Source of the DNA: Halovenus salina | Lineage (GTDB): Archaea; Halobacteriota; Halobacteria; Halobacteriales; Haloarculaceae | Length of the DNA stretch: 64,000 nucleotides | Assembly: GCF_026410925.1 (NCBI RefSeq) | Contig: NZ_CP112972.1 | Location: 1,426,001-1,490,000, forward strand | Reading direction: 5' to 3' | Shown here: piece by piece, positions 33,574-42,706 of the stretch | How positions within the stretch are numbered: the first letter of the stretch is position 1 | How the letters are laid out: each line of letters opens with the position of its first letter | The notes under the pieces: generated by a model | What the model saw: the letters and a program-made list of their open reading frames with translations, nothing else | Databases searched by the model: none | What the model was told of the DNA's origin: nothing | Made by a program: the position numbers and the translations under genes

Positions 33574-33642
33574 CGCATTCCTGACAACGAAAGTGAAACC
33601 AGTATCCGGACGGTTATTCGTCAAGCCGGTGTCAACTCAGAT

Positions 33643-33765
33643 ATGAGCCAGCGCTACTGTCGGAACTGCGACACAGAGGGAGAGGCTGGCGACCAGTTCT
33701 GCTCGGCGAGTCTCGCCGTCCCGAAGTGGGGTTTATGCCTGTCGACGCCAACAACGAGACGATGA
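33643..33765 (+). pseudogene. Degenerate zinc-ribbon fragment
   Basis: A 40-codon frame encodes SQRYCRNCDTEGEAGDQFCS, which matches the first half of the common haloarchaeal zinc ribbon (CxxC...FCxxC). The second knuckle reads FCSAS, losing the last cysteine, after which the frame runs into unrelated sequence and stops 1 bp inside the next gene. The next gene's promoter lies within it. I read it as a remnant of a zinc-ribbon gene, although a short expressed peptide cannot be excluded. Confidence 0.45.
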
Positions 33766-34799
33766 CGCAAATCGGTATCGTCGGCGCTGGCGCTGGTGGG
33801 GCCGCGGCGACGTTCGTTCTTGACGAGGCGCTCCCCGATGCTGACGTGACAGTGCTCGAAAAGTCCGGCGGACTCTGTGGCCGCGCGGCCACCCGCCGTC
33901 ACGAGGAGGTGACCTACGACTACGGCGCGAACTACGTCAAAGACGACGACGAGCGCGTCGTCGAATTGCTGACCGAACAGCTCGATTCCGACGGCCTCGT
34001 CGACATCCCCGAGCCAATCTACACCTTCGACGAGGAGGGAGTCGTCGCGCCCGGCCGTGAAGCGGACGACCGAAAGTGGACATACCGCCAGGGACTCACG
34101 CAGATAGCCAAGCGGCTGTTCGGCCGGACGGAGGCAACCGTACACCGACGCACCCGTGTCGAATCCCTCCGACGCGAGGACGGAACCTGGAGCGCAGTCG
34201 ACACTGACGGAACCGAGTGGGGACCGTTCGACGTGCTGGTGATGAATCCCCCCGCGCCACAGACTGCCGCCCTGCTTCAGGGAGCCGACTGGGAGTCACC
34301 AGTCAAGGAACCGCTTGTCGAGGCCGTCGGCTCCGTCGAATACCGCAGTATCTGGACGGCCGTCCTCGGCTACGAGTTCGAACTCGACGTACCGTACTAC
34401 GGCCTCGTCAACCCCGGCAAAGACCACGAAGTCGGCTGGATTTCTCGCGAGGAGTGCAAGCCCGGCCACGTGCCAGACGGCGAGTCACTGCTGGTCGTCC
34501 AGGCGAGCGGGCCGTGGTCGAGTGCGCACTACGACGACGACCCCGCGGAGAACGTCGCTGCACTTGCCGACCACGCGGCCGACATCATCGACGACGGCCG
34601 GCTCAGGTCCCCAGCCTGGAGCGACCACCAGGGCTGGCGGTACGCGCTCCCGGAGGAGGGTGTCGAGACCGGACCACTGGATTCGGCCGAGCAAGAGGGG
34701 TTGTACTGTCTGGGCGACTGGGTCACTGGCGAGGCACGCGTCCACGCGGCGCTCGCGAACGGTCTCGACGTCGGCGAGCGTATCGTCAACTCGGCGTAG
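33762..34799 (+). CDS. FAD-dependent amine-oxidase/renalase-like oxidoreductase
   Basis: This 345-aa flavoprotein has the N-terminal FAD motif TQIGIVGAGAGGAAATFVL followed by VLEKSGGLCGRAATRR and VTYDYGANYVKDDD, as in renalase-like NAD(P)/FAD oxidoreductases. The C-terminal FAD segment is GLYCLGDWVTGEARVHAALA, with NGLDVGERIV. The substrate is unknown. The ATG at 33762 is selected over the frame's earlier ATGs because TTTATG at 33732-33737 is a TATA-like element about 27 bp upstream. It is convergent with the universal stress protein gene and abuts it directly. Confidence 0.85.
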   Translation: MTQIGIVGAGAGGAAATFVLDEALPDADVTVLEKSGGLCGRAATRRHEEVTYDYGANYVKDDDERVVELLTEQLDSDGLVDIPEPIYTFDEEGVVAPGREADDRKWTYRQGLTQIAKRLFGRTEATVHRRTRVESLRREDGTWSAVDTDGTEWGPFDVLVMNPPAPQTAALLQGADWESPVKEPLVEAVGSVEYRSIWTAVLGYEFELDVPYYGLVNPGKDHEVGWISREECKPGHVPDGESLLVVQASGPWSSAHYDDDPAENVAALADHAADIIDDGRLRSPAWSDHQGWRYALPEEGVETGPLDSAEQEGLYCLGDWVTGEARVHAALANGLDVGERIVNSA

Positions 34800-35225
34800 C
34801 TACTCCTCGTCGCGGACGACAGTTACCGTCACGGGCGAGCGCCGGACGATTGCTTCAGCGGAGTTGCCGAGGAAGATACGACTGGCTCCTTCACGGCCGT
34901 GGTTGCCGACGATGATGTGGTCGATATCGTGTTCCTCGGCGTAGTCGACGACCTCGTGGGCCGGGTCGCCGACTGTCACCTCGGTCGTGTACTCAACGTC
35001 CGCGTCGGCCAAGAGGTCGGTTACCTCGTCGATAAAGTCTTCCTCGACTTCCTCGCGCTGGTCTTTCAGCGCCTTCTGAATCATGTTGACGGTCGCATCG
35101 AGCGAGCCGCTTGCGGCCTCAACAGTGTGCAGGAGGACCAACTCCTCGTCGGGGTGTTCACGGACTGCGTATTCGACTGCGGCCTGTGCCGGGTCCGAGC
35201 CGTCGTAGGCGATGAGGACGGTCAT
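34800..35225 (-). CDS. Universal stress protein (UspA family)
   Basis: This 141-aa single Usp domain begins TVLIAYDGSDPAQAAVEYAV. It has the ATP-binding signature GNHGREGASRIFLGNSAEAI, with VRRSPVTVTVV following (G-x2-G-x9-G-[ST] pattern). Such proteins bind ATP and act in stress adaptation, usually as dimers. The first of a run of three minus-strand genes with short gaps. Confidence 0.93.
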   Translation of the reverse strand: MTVLIAYDGSDPAQAAVEYAVREHPDEELVLLHTVEAASGSLDATVNMIQKALKDQREEVEEDFIDEVTDLLADADVEYTTEVTVGDPAHEVVDYAEEHDIDHIIVGNHGREGASRIFLGNSAEAIVRRSPVTVTVVRDEE

Positions 35226-35272
35226 ACGTCGTCTTCGACGCCGGGGGTAGTAAACGCCACCGGTCGGGTCGG

Positions 35273-35686
35273 CTACGGACGGTTCTCGTGGGCACGCTCG
35301 ACGGCCTCAGACAGCGCCCCTCTCGTGTCGGCATAGAAGAGATGGGAGTCACAGCCACAGTCCGAACAGCCGAAATCGGGTATCGGCTCTCCGTCGATGG
35401 CTTCAGCGATAGCACACTCGGCGTCGACGCCAGCCGTCCGGACAACCGACGCCAGCGTTGCATCCTCGTGACCGAGCAGGTAATCGATATGCCAGTGGCG
35501 CACGTCGCGCTCACCCGCGGCGAGTTCCCGGTGGCGGTCGACGCGGCTGAATCCCCCGCTCCCGAGCGCGCTGCCGACGTAGGCGTACCAGCCCGCCGCG
35601 AAATCGTGGTCTCCGAGCGCACCGACCTCGATTGTCGCAGGCTCTGTTAGCTCCACGAGCAGCGTGTACGTCCCTCCAGTGGCCAT
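35273..35686 (-). CDS. DUF123 / GIY-YIG-like protein
   Basis: This 137-aa protein shows the DUF123 pattern: TYTLLVELTEPATIEVGALG, then AGWYAYVGSALGSGGFSRVD (YVGSA.G.GG..RV.RH), HWHIDYLL, and a cysteine-rich segment AECAIAEAI...FGCSDCGCDSHLFY. DUF123 proteins resemble GIY-YIG nucleases and are often fused to or near endonuclease III in archaea, suggesting nucleic-acid work, but no activity is established. The ATG at 35686 is used. The upstream extension is non-homologous. Confidence 0.87.
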   Translation of the reverse strand: MATGGTYTLLVELTEPATIEVGALGDHDFAAGWYAYVGSALGSGGFSRVDRHRELAAGERDVRHWHIDYLLGHEDATLASVVRTAGVDAECAIAEAIDGEPIPDFGCSDCGCDSHLFYADTRGALSEAVERAHENRP

Positions 35687-35720
35687 GTCCGGCCGTACCG
35701 GTCGGGCCGGTATCAGGCTT

Positions 35721-36179
35721 TCAGTCTCCGTCGACTGCGGCGACGACGGTGTCGACTGCCTCTGTAGGGGAGTCCACGTAGTCGATGCCGTCGACTCCCT
35801 CGATTCGTGGTGCGTCGAGTGCCGCCACGGGACGACCGTAATCGAGCGCCAGCGCAAGCTCCGAGAGCGTGCCAGTGTTGCCCTCGATGGCAATCGTCGC
35901 GTCGCCGTTCAGGACGACCAGCGCGTTCCGGGCGTTTCCCATCCCCGTCGCGATTGCCGTTTCGACGTGGGGGTTGGCCGCGGCGCGGTCCTCCCCGGGC
36001 AGGATGCCGATAGTGTGCCCGCCCACATCGCGAGCGCCCTGACAGACCGCCGCCATGACCCCAGAGCGGCCGCCACAGACGACCTCGTGGCCGCAGTCGC
36101 CGAGCAATCTGCCGACCGCTCTGGCGCGGTCGTACCCCTCTTCCGAGACGGTCGAACCGCCGATGACACTAATTCGCAT
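35721..36179 (-). CDS. LOG-like Rossmann protein (TIGR00725 type)
   Basis: This 152-aa protein begins MRISVIGGSTVSEEGYDRAR, with HEVVCGGRSGVMAAVCQGAR and GGHTIGILPGEDRAAANPHV. The LOG signature P-G-G-x-G-T-x-x-E is present in degenerate form as IEGNTGTLSELALAL. Members of this group are lysine decarboxylase-like or cytokinin riboside 5'-monophosphate phosphoribohydrolases. For the TIGR00725 branch the role is unknown. The start at 36179 matches the first strand. Confidence 0.85.
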   Translation of the reverse strand: MRISVIGGSTVSEEGYDRARAVGRLLGDCGHEVVCGGRSGVMAAVCQGARDVGGHTIGILPGEDRAAANPHVETAIATGMGNARNALVVLNGDATIAIEGNTGTLSELALALDYGRPVAALDAPRIEGVDGIDYVDSPTEAVDTVVAAVDGD

Positions 36180-36256
36180 GTCGGCTCTTCGACCACCGGC
36201 AATACCAGTCTTTGCCACGGCCGGAACCGTTGCCAGCGTTGAGAATGTGGCCGCAG

Positions 36257-36264
36257 TATTAATA
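36257..36264 (+). promoter_or_regulatory. TATA box of the large surface-protein gene
   Basis: TATTAATA lies 45-52 bp before the ATG at 36309. Transcription would start near 36287, giving an unusual 5' leader of about 20 nt in a region where most genes look leaderless. Confidence 0.45.
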
Positions 36265-36308
36265 CGCGTACCCGACCAACAGCCAGCAGGCAAGCTTTCC
36301 GTACCCGT

Positions 36309-39300
36309 ATGAACCCCGATATTCGCGTCGTCGCGGCGTTTGCACTCGCCCTGACAGCAGTCCTCGTCCTCCTCGCCGGAGCTGCGCCGGCCCTCGCCGA
36401 CAGCGATGCCAACTTCACGGCCACGATGAACACGAGCGACGCTAATTTCACGGTCACGATGAACACGAGCGACGCTGTCGATGGCGGCGGCGACCTCGCC
36501 GTCGACGTGACCGTCACGAACGAGGGTAACACGAGCGACGAGAGTCAGACGATCGCCCTCACGAACAGCAGCGGCGTCACACAGGACTCGGTAACTGTCT
36601 CGCCCGACCCCGGGGACTCGAGGACTGTGACGCTGACATGGGAGGATGTTCCCGTCCCCGAGGCGAGTCCGGCACCGGATTACGAGCGGACAATTTCGCC
36701 GACCGTCCAGAGCGACAACGACGCCGACTCGACTGTCGTCACGGTCCGGTGGTCGTATTTCGAAATCGACAGTATCGAGCCGACGACCAAGACCATCGTC
36801 GACGGCAACGCGTTCAATCTCAGCACGACAGTCCGGAACGTCGGCACGCTCGACGGAACAGAAAACGTCCGGCTGCTGGTCGACGGCACCGAGTACCGCA
36901 ACAAAAGCGTCGCCATCCCTGCCGAAGGGTCGACAGAGGTCTCCTTTTCCGACATCGAGCCGAGCCAGGGGCCGGGAACGTACAATTACACGGTCGAGAC
37001 ACCAGACGAGACGGTCAACGGGACGCTCACCGTCCTAGAGAACGCCCAGTTCACCGTCACCTCGCTCGATGCCGTCCACCGCGACGGCACGGTGACCGTC
37101 GACGCGACGGTCCGGAACGACGAGTCGATTGCGGCAGAACAGCCGGTCGTCTTCGAGATCGACGGCAGTGAAATCGAGAGCCAGAACGTCTCCCTCGCCC
37201 CGGGTGAGACGGCCGACCTAACGGTTACCTACGACCCTGAATCGCTCCCGCTAGTGGCGAACGTGTCGACCGAACTCGACTCGGAGTCGATTCGGGTTGG
37301 GACGGTCAACATCACCTCGATGGAAGGGAGCTACGCCGACGGCACCGTCACCGTCACGACGGTCATCGAAAATCAGGACCCCGCCGGCACCGACCAGACG
37401 GTCGCCTTCGAGGTCGACGGCGAGCAAATCGAGACACAGGAAGTGTTTCTGTCGCCGAACGGGCAAGCGGAGTTGACGTTCACCCACAGTCCCGAGTCGC
37501 TCCCGGTCAACGTGACGGCACTGACCGATATCGACGCGGCATCGGTCAGCGTACCAGACGCGACGCTGGAAGCCGGCCCCAGCGTTGAGGGTGTCTCGCC
37601 CGACCGCCTCGATATCGACGACAGCGTGAACGTCACCTACACTGCCGCAGGAGTGAATCTGAAGGAGGCGCGCCTCCGGGTCACCGGTCCGGGCGGGGCG
37701 ACCGTCCTCGATACGGCAGTCAACCCCGGCGAGAATCAGGAGTACACCGTCGACCAGAGCGCGCTGGCGACCTACAAGGAAGGCCAGTACGATGTGACAC
37801 TTTGGGTCGAAGACGAGTTCGGCGGCACCGACACCGATACGCTCGAAGATGCCTTCGAGGCGACCGCAGTCATTGAGGCGGGACCGGCAATCGACCAGGT
37901 CGCTCCCGAATCCGTCGCCATCGACGAGACACTGTACATCGATTACACCGCAGCCGGCACCAACATCCAGGACGTGCGTCTCCAGTTCATCGGGCCAAAC
38001 GGCGACACCGTGTTCGACAAGACAGTTACACAGGGTACCAACAAGCGGATAGAAGTCGACCCGAGCGAAATCGACGCAATCCAGGGCGGCCCACACACAG
38101 TGAGACTCCGGATGACCGACATGTTCGGAAACGTCGAGACGGTGACGAGGACGGATGCCTTCGAGGTTGGAACCGAGTACGACCCCGAGAACGCCAACTT
38201 CGAATCGACCGACAGCTCGGTTGACCAGGGCGATTACGAGGGGGTTGCGGGCGATTTTGTCACCGTCAGCGTCTCGTTGAATGAACTCGAGGAGGCATTT
38301 ATTCTCGTTGGCGGCGACCGGTCTGTCGACGGCGAACAGACATCTGCGCCGTTCGATATTCTCCACGTCAGTGGGTCGGCGACGTTTACAATCAACACAC
38401 GACTCGTCGGCACCGACCGGCCGTCGGATGATGTCTATATCTCTACCGACGGGGGCGTGACCAGTTACGCCCACGACCTCGGAGCAGACACGGAGCCGCC
38501 AGAATCCTCCGTGTTCGGAGACCTAGCGTTCCAAAACGAGGACCGCGAGCAGATTGCGACGACATTGTCGGAGTACCGAGAAGCAGTCGGGGCTGGGACC
38601 CAGGCTCGTCCCCTCCAGCCTGGCAGCGAGATTAGTATGGTAATCGGTGGTGGAGACTCGCTGGTCGTCACAGAGGAAGGATTTCCGGACGCCCGGTACC
38701 CGCTCGACAGAGGGACAATCACGCTGACACAGCCCTCAGTCGAGAATGTGACGACCTATCGTCTCCCGCCGGGGAACGCCGACGAGGAGTCTGTCGACTA
38801 CGAATCCGGCAGCGCACAGGAACTACAGCCAAGTGGTATGGAAGCACTTGCAGGCAGCGGAGTCGAAGGTGAAACAATCACGGACGGCGACCGCCTACTC
38901 ATCGAGGTTGAGGCGACTGGCATGTACGGAGCCTTGCTCGATGTGCTGGGTACCGACCGGTTCGATTCAGCCGGTGAGCTCATCGAGCCCGGGGAGTTCA
39001 AGCAGTTGCTCGACCGGCAAGAAGGGATACAGCTGGAACTCGTCGACCAGAGTCCAGAGAAAAACACGCTGAACGCATCGGTGGACCTGTTCGATTCGTC
39101 CCTGAACGACGTGAGTGTCGGTCTCGTTCCCGGCTACGATACTCCGTCGGAGATGGACCGGTTCTATGTGCTTGTCGACACCCGTGAGCTGAAGCCGTTT
39201 GACCCGCAGCCAGAAGGGGGCGACCGCTACGAGGTCCAGATGACGTACGTTCGCCCGCCAAGCGAGCGATACACGTTCAGAAACGTCGAGGCGGGGACGC

Positions 39301-40799
39301 TCCCAGATCCGTTCCAGCCGGCCTACCAGGAGGATGGAGCAGACTACTACCCGTATCTCCGACCTGGCGGGCCGAACATGACCCAGACCTCGACGTTCGG
39401 GGTCGAGGAGCGATTTCTCGAATACGACCGGACAACACAGGACGGACGAGTCGTCGTCCCCAATGCCACCGCGACTATCTCCGGAGAGACGAACATACTT
39501 GCCGGCAGCAATCAGCCAGTGAACATCATTATCGACATCCAAGAGCAGTCGACGACCGTCGAGATCTCGGATGTCGATATCGACAGCGACGGGTCGTTCT
39601 CTGTCCAGACCGACCTGTCCGGACTGGATGCAGGAGCGGATGTCTCTATCGAGTTCTGGGCGTACCAACAGAAGATTGACGAACGAGCGCTGGCTGTCGT
39701 CGACCGGGAGAACGCCGGCGGTGACTTCCAGGTTCAGAGTCTGACTGCCGACTCTGTTGTGACCGCAAACGGGACCGTCGCTCAGATGTCCGCAACCGTT
39801 GCTAACACTGGCATCCTCACAGACACGAAGACCGTCGAGTTGCTGATTGATGGCGAGGTCGTCGTAAACAGGTCGCTGACACTCGACCCTGGGAGAGTCG
39901 AGCGCCTGCACTTCAGGGACGCGATGAGCGACCTCGACCCCGGCGAGTACACCCTCGAAGTGCGAACGCCAGACAATATTGAAGGACGAATCCTCGTCGT
40001 CAAATCCGCAGAGACGACGTTTGAGGTAAGCGACATCAGCGCAACCCCGGTGATACAGGACGGCCAGGCAGGTCTCGACTTCGAGACGACGGTCCGCAAC
40101 ACTGGAACGATTAACGGCACCGAGACCGTCGAACTACTCCGTGACGGCGAAGTTATCGGCGAGCGGTCTCCCTCCCTCCTCGTCGGCGAAGACGTAACAT
40201 ACACTTTCGCCGACGAACTCGCCGGGCTCGGTCCCGGAAACTACACGCTGACGGTGCGTACCCCCGACGACGAACGGACCGTCGAAGTGACCATCGAAGA
40301 GCCCGTGGCAGTCTTCGAGATACGGAGCGTCAACGCGACTGCAACAGTTAAGCGAGGGGGGACAATCAGCCCCACCGCCGTCCTCAACAACACAGGAACG
40401 GCCACCGGCGAGAAGCCAGTCACGCTCTCAGTTGACGGTGAGAAAATTGACAACGTCACCAGGTCTCTGTCGCCGGATGACAACGTGACAGTGACCTTCG
40501 CCGAGACGGTAATCGACACCGAGCCGGGCACCTACACCCTTCGCATCGAAACGCCAGACGACGCGATGACCCGAGAGCTGGTCGTCGAAGCCAGCGAGGA
40601 AAACGAGAGCCAGGAGACTGACGATAGTTCTGATGCACCCAACGAGACTGACGAACAGCCCGATGGCGGAGACGAGGACGACAGCGAGAACGAAGACGGG
40701 AGCGGTCCGGCTGTCTTCGCTGTCGGCTCCCGACGGACTGCGCTTGTCGGCGGTACCGCGGTCGTCGCAGGCATCCACGTCCTCGGGTACTGGGTTTGA
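36309..40799 (+). CDS. Large secreted, membrane-anchored surface protein with CARDB-like repeats
   Basis: This 1496-aa protein starts with a signal peptide (ALALTAVLVLLAGAAPALAD). Next come CARDB/NEW3-type Ig-like repeats (about 50-420), and again near the C-terminus (about 1130-1440), with pattern 'NVGTLDGTENVRLLVDG...EGS..VSF'. A middle part (about 620-1100) resembles haloarchaeal surface-glycoprotein segments (FVTVSVSLNELEEAFILVGG). It is rich in N-x-[ST] sequons. The end is an acidic linker and one helix (RTALVGGTAVVAGIHVLGYW) without the PGF motif used by archaeosortase. It is probably a cell-surface adhesin or structural protein. Exact function unknown. Confidence 0.85.
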   Translation: MNPDIRVVAAFALALTAVLVLLAGAAPALADSDANFTATMNTSDANFTVTMNTSDAVDGGGDLAVDVTVTNEGNTSDESQTIALTNSSGVTQDSVTVSPDPGDSRTVTLTWEDVPVPEASPAPDYERTISPTVQSDNDADSTVVTVRWSYFEIDSIEPTTKTIVDGNAFNLSTTVRNVGTLDGTENVRLLVDGTEYRNKSVAIPAEGSTEVSFSDIEPSQGPGTYNYTVETPDETVNGTLTVLENAQFTVTSLDAVHRDGTVTVDATVRNDESIAAEQPVVFEIDGSEIESQNVSLAPGETADLTVTYDPESLPLVANVSTELDSESIRVGTVNITSMEGSYADGTVTVTTVIENQDPAGTDQTVAFEVDGEQIETQEVFLSPNGQAELTFTHSPESLPVNVTALTDIDAASVSVPDATLEAGPSVEGVSPDRLDIDDSVNVTYTAAGVNLKEARLRVTGPGGATVLDTAVNPGENQEYTVDQSALATYKEGQYDVTLWVEDEFGGTDTDTLEDAFEATAVIEAGPAIDQVAPESVAIDETLYIDYTAAGTNIQDVRLQFIGPNGDTVFDKTVTQGTNKRIEVDPSEIDAIQGGPHTVRLRMTDMFGNVETVTRTDAFEVGTEYDPENANFESTDSSVDQGDYEGVAGDFVTVSVSLNELEEAFILVGGDRSVDGEQTSAPFDILHVSGSATFTINTRLVGTDRPSDDVYISTDGGVTSYAHDLGADTEPPESSVFGDLAFQNEDREQIATTLSEYREAVGAGTQARPLQPGSEISMVIGGGDSLVVTEEGFPDARYPLDRGTITLTQPSVENVTTYRLPPGNADEESVDYESGSAQELQPSGMEALAGSGVEGETITDGDRLLIEVEATGMYGALLDVLGTDRFDSAGELIEPGEFKQLLDRQEGIQLELVDQSPEKNTLNASVDLFDSSLNDVSVGLVPGYDTPSEMDRFYVLVDTRELKPFDPQPEGGDRYEVQMTYVRPPSERYTFRNVEAGTLPDPFQPAYQEDGADYYPYLRPGGPNMTQTSTFGVEERFLEYDRTTQDGRVVVPNATATISGETNILAGSNQPVNIIIDIQEQSTTVEISDVDIDSDGSFSVQTDLSGLDAGADVSIEFWAYQQKIDERALAVVDRENAGGDFQVQSLTADSVVTANGTVAQMSATVANTGILTDTKTVELLIDGEVVVNRSLTLDPGRVERLHFRDAMSDLDPGEYTLEVRTPDNIEGRILVVKSAETTFEVSDISATPVIQDGQAGLDFETTVRNTGTINGTETVELLRDGEVIGERSPSLLVGEDVTYTFADELAGLGPGNYTLTVRTPDDERTVEVTIEEPVAVFEIRSVNATATVKRGGTISPTAVLNNTGTATGEKPVTLSVDGEKIDNVTRSLSPDDNVTVTFAETVIDTEPGTYTLRIETPDDAMTRELVVEASEENESQETDDSSDAPNETDEQPDGGDEDDSENEDGSGPAVFAVGSRRTALVGGTAVVAGIHVLGYWV
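36408..36473 (+). repeat. 33-bp tandem duplication in the surface-protein gene
   Basis: Two adjacent 33-bp units (36408-36440 and 36441-36473) encode ANFTATMNTSD and ANFTVTMNTSD immediately after the signal peptide. They differ at only a few bases. Each unit adds two N-glycosylation sequons (NFT and NTS). The near-identity suggests recent slippage. Confidence 0.9.
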
Positions 40800-40914
40800 G
40801 TCAAGTTATCATCTGATTTCGGATACGAGTTAGACTCTGGCAATCCATGACACTTGTTACCAAATGACCGTTACATTGATACCTTGTACCACCGTAGTAG
40901 AGGTGTGTTATACA

Positions 40915-41088
40915 ATGTCAATGGGAGCATATGACGACGAGGAGCACGAACGTCGCGAGCGCATGAGCAGTGAAGTGGATGCCAGCTTCGACGACGAGCG
41001 CAACGAGTACCGTGGTAGTGTCGAGTACGAGGGCGGCGAGTCCACAGAGCAGCTCCTCGACCAGTTCAAAGAGATGCAATCCGAGTAG
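40915..41088 (+). CDS. DUF5786 family small haloarchaeal protein
   Basis: This 57-aa acidic protein begins SMGAYDDEEHERRERMSSEV and contains VEYEGGESTEQLLDQFKEM, the pattern of the short haloarchaeal DUF5786 family (MSMGAYDExEHERRE). The function is unknown. The ATG at 40915 agrees with that family start and is preceded by a Shine-Dalgarno-like GAGGTG at 40900-40905, nine bases upstream, so this gene probably has a leadered mRNA. Confidence 0.87.
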   Translation: MSMGAYDDEEHERRERMSSEVDASFDDERNEYRGSVEYEGGESTEQLLDQFKEMQSE

Positions 41089-41172
41089 TGGTGTCTCATT
41101 CTCCGGGCCGACGCGTCGGCCAGTCACGACAGTTTCCCCAGCTTCAAGTGGAGTATGTTGGAATAGGGAGAC

Positions 41173-41475
41173 ATGCCGACAGTAAGCGTCCGGATCGGCG
41201 ACGAGGAGAAGGCGGAGCTGGACGAGGTTGCCTCGCTACTCGAACAGGACAGAAGCACGACTATGCGCCGGGCCCTTCGTGAAGGCCTCGAGACCCTCCG
41301 TACCAGACATGCCGTCGAGCGCTACCAGAGCGACGATATCTCGGTCAACCAGGCCGCTCGACTAGCCGGAGTCTCAATCGCCGAGTGGCTTGAAATCGCC
41401 GGCGAGCGTGGGCTGACCACGCAACTCGACGAGACGGACCTTTCCTTCGACGCCGAGCGCGCCCGGGAGCTGTGA
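41173..41475 (+). CDS. UPF0175-type antitoxin
   Basis: This 100-aa protein has a ribbon-helix-helix-like N-terminus (TVSVRIGDEEKAELDEVASL, RSTTMRRALREGL) and a C-terminal UPF0175 segment (ISVNQAARLAGVSIAEWLEI). UPF0175 proteins pair with PIN-domain nucleases as antitoxins and probably bind their own promoter. It lies 2 bp upstream of the PIN-domain gene, which supports the pairing. Confidence 0.85.
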   Translation: MPTVSVRIGDEEKAELDEVASLLEQDRSTTMRRALREGLETLRTRHAVERYQSDDISVNQAARLAGVSIAEWLEIAGERGLTTQLDETDLSFDAERAREL

Positions 41476-41477
41476 CC

Positions 41478-41984
41478 ATGCGTGTCTACGTCGACGCGAC
41501 CCCGCTGTACGACCTCGGACAGATCGGCGACCTCGGCCTTCTGGGGGTCGTCGAGGGCGACCTCTCGATTCCACAGGCTGTCGTCGACCAGATTACGGTC
41601 GAGCCAGCCGCGACGAACCTGGAGCGGTTTCTAACCGAACACGCGGTCGATACCGACCCCGCGCCGGCGGAGTATCTCGACGACGCCGCCCGACTGCTCG
41701 ACGCAGGCGAGCGGACGAGTGACGTCCACCTGGTCGCGGGGCTGTTGGCGTCCCGGGACCGCGGTGAGGCGTTCGCCCTCGTCTCTGACGACCGTCGGCT
41801 CCGTGCGGTCGCGGACGGACTCGGCGCGACGGTCACCGGTACGTTCGGCGTCGTCGTTTGTGCGTCACTGGGTGACAAATACTTCCCGGCGAGTCAAGCA
41901 AAACGAGTGCTTCGGCGGACCGACCACCACGGCATCCAGATGACCGGCCGCCTGCGCGAACGGGCGATTGGCGAGGTTGACTGA
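41478..41984 (+). CDS. PIN-domain ribonuclease toxin (DUF3368-like)
   Basis: This 168-aa protein has the PIN-like acidic pattern: N-terminal Asp in MRVYVDATPLYDLGQIGDLG, the acidic residue in AGERTSDVHLVAGLLASRD and Asp in FALVSDDRRLRAVADGLGA. Such proteins are metal-dependent RNases acting as toxins. The ATG at 41478 is taken over a GTG two codons earlier that overlaps the antitoxin. The C-terminal tail (about 130-168) is basic. Together with the antitoxin it forms a complete VapBC-like module. Confidence 0.83.
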   Translation: MRVYVDATPLYDLGQIGDLGLLGVVEGDLSIPQAVVDQITVEPAATNLERFLTEHAVDTDPAPAEYLDDAARLLDAGERTSDVHLVAGLLASRDRGEAFALVSDDRRLRAVADGLGATVTGTFGVVVCASLGDKYFPASQAKRVLRRTDHHGIQMTGRLRERAIGEVD

Positions 41985-42114
41985 TAGTGATTAGTGCGGT
42001 AATTTTCAGACCGGTTTTGGTGAACCGCTCGCTTCACGGTCCGATACAGGAGAGAAGCGAAGGCATGGCGGTAAAGACTCGCAAAAATCACTATGAGAGT
42101 TCTCTGTCGAAACG

Positions 42115-42615
42115 TTATGACAGGCTCTTCCGCATCTCTACGACATCCCCCTCGACGCCGTCGCTGAACTCGAGAGTGTGCCTGGTAACGCGGTTGTAGT
42201 CCTGGGCCTCGTAGAATGTAACAGCGTTGAGTGAGGCCCATAGCCCGAGCGAGTTGACACCCGCCTCGCGAGCATACCGTTCGAGTTCGGCATAGATGCG
42301 TGAGCCAACTCCTTCTCGGGTGGCATCGGGAGAGACGTACACGGCCGTAATCTCGCCGTCGACATCACACTCGAAGTAGTCGTCGGCATCAGGCTTCGTC
42401 CATCCGAAACCCACGAGACTGTCCCCGCGTTCGGCGACGACAAAGTACGTCTGCGGAGAGTCGATAGGGTACCCGTCGGGGTCACGCTCGTGTGCCCACG
42501 CGTCGACCTGAGCGTCGGTGTAGGCGCTACCAGCGAGTCCTTCGATGGAAGCGAGGTGAAGGTCTCGGATTGCGCTGCCATCGGCGGTGACGGCCTCCCG
42601 TATCGAGAGGGTCAT
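42115..42615 (-). CDS. GNAT family N-acetyltransferase
   Basis: This 166-aa GNAT protein starts with LSIREAVTADGSAIRDLHLA. It has the acetyl-CoA motif ITAVYVSPDATREGVGSRIY (R-x-x-G-x-G) and the C-terminal LGLWASLNAVTFYEAQDYN. It acetylates an unknown amine substrate. It is read in the same direction as aspS but is separated by 91 bp. Confidence 0.9.
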   Translation of the reverse strand: MTLSIREAVTADGSAIRDLHLASIEGLAGSAYTDAQVDAWAHERDPDGYPIDSPQTYFVVAERGDSLVGFGWTKPDADDYFECDVDGEITAVYVSPDATREGVGSRIYAELERYAREAGVNSLGLWASLNAVTFYEAQDYNRVTRHTLEFSDGVEGDVVEMRKSLS

Positions 42616-42706
42616 GTGTGGGGGTGTCGATGTGTGTCAGAGGGGCAGCCGCTGCCTGTCCTGCGAGACTCACGGCCGTCGTCTCGCTGGCTCTCACCGT
42701 CTTCGT

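Noticed and set aside
37251..38474. Minus-strand open frame (407 codons) inside the surface-protein gene
   Set aside because: It is entirely opposite a gene with signal peptide and domain repeats. The frame reflects GC-rich codon periodicity.
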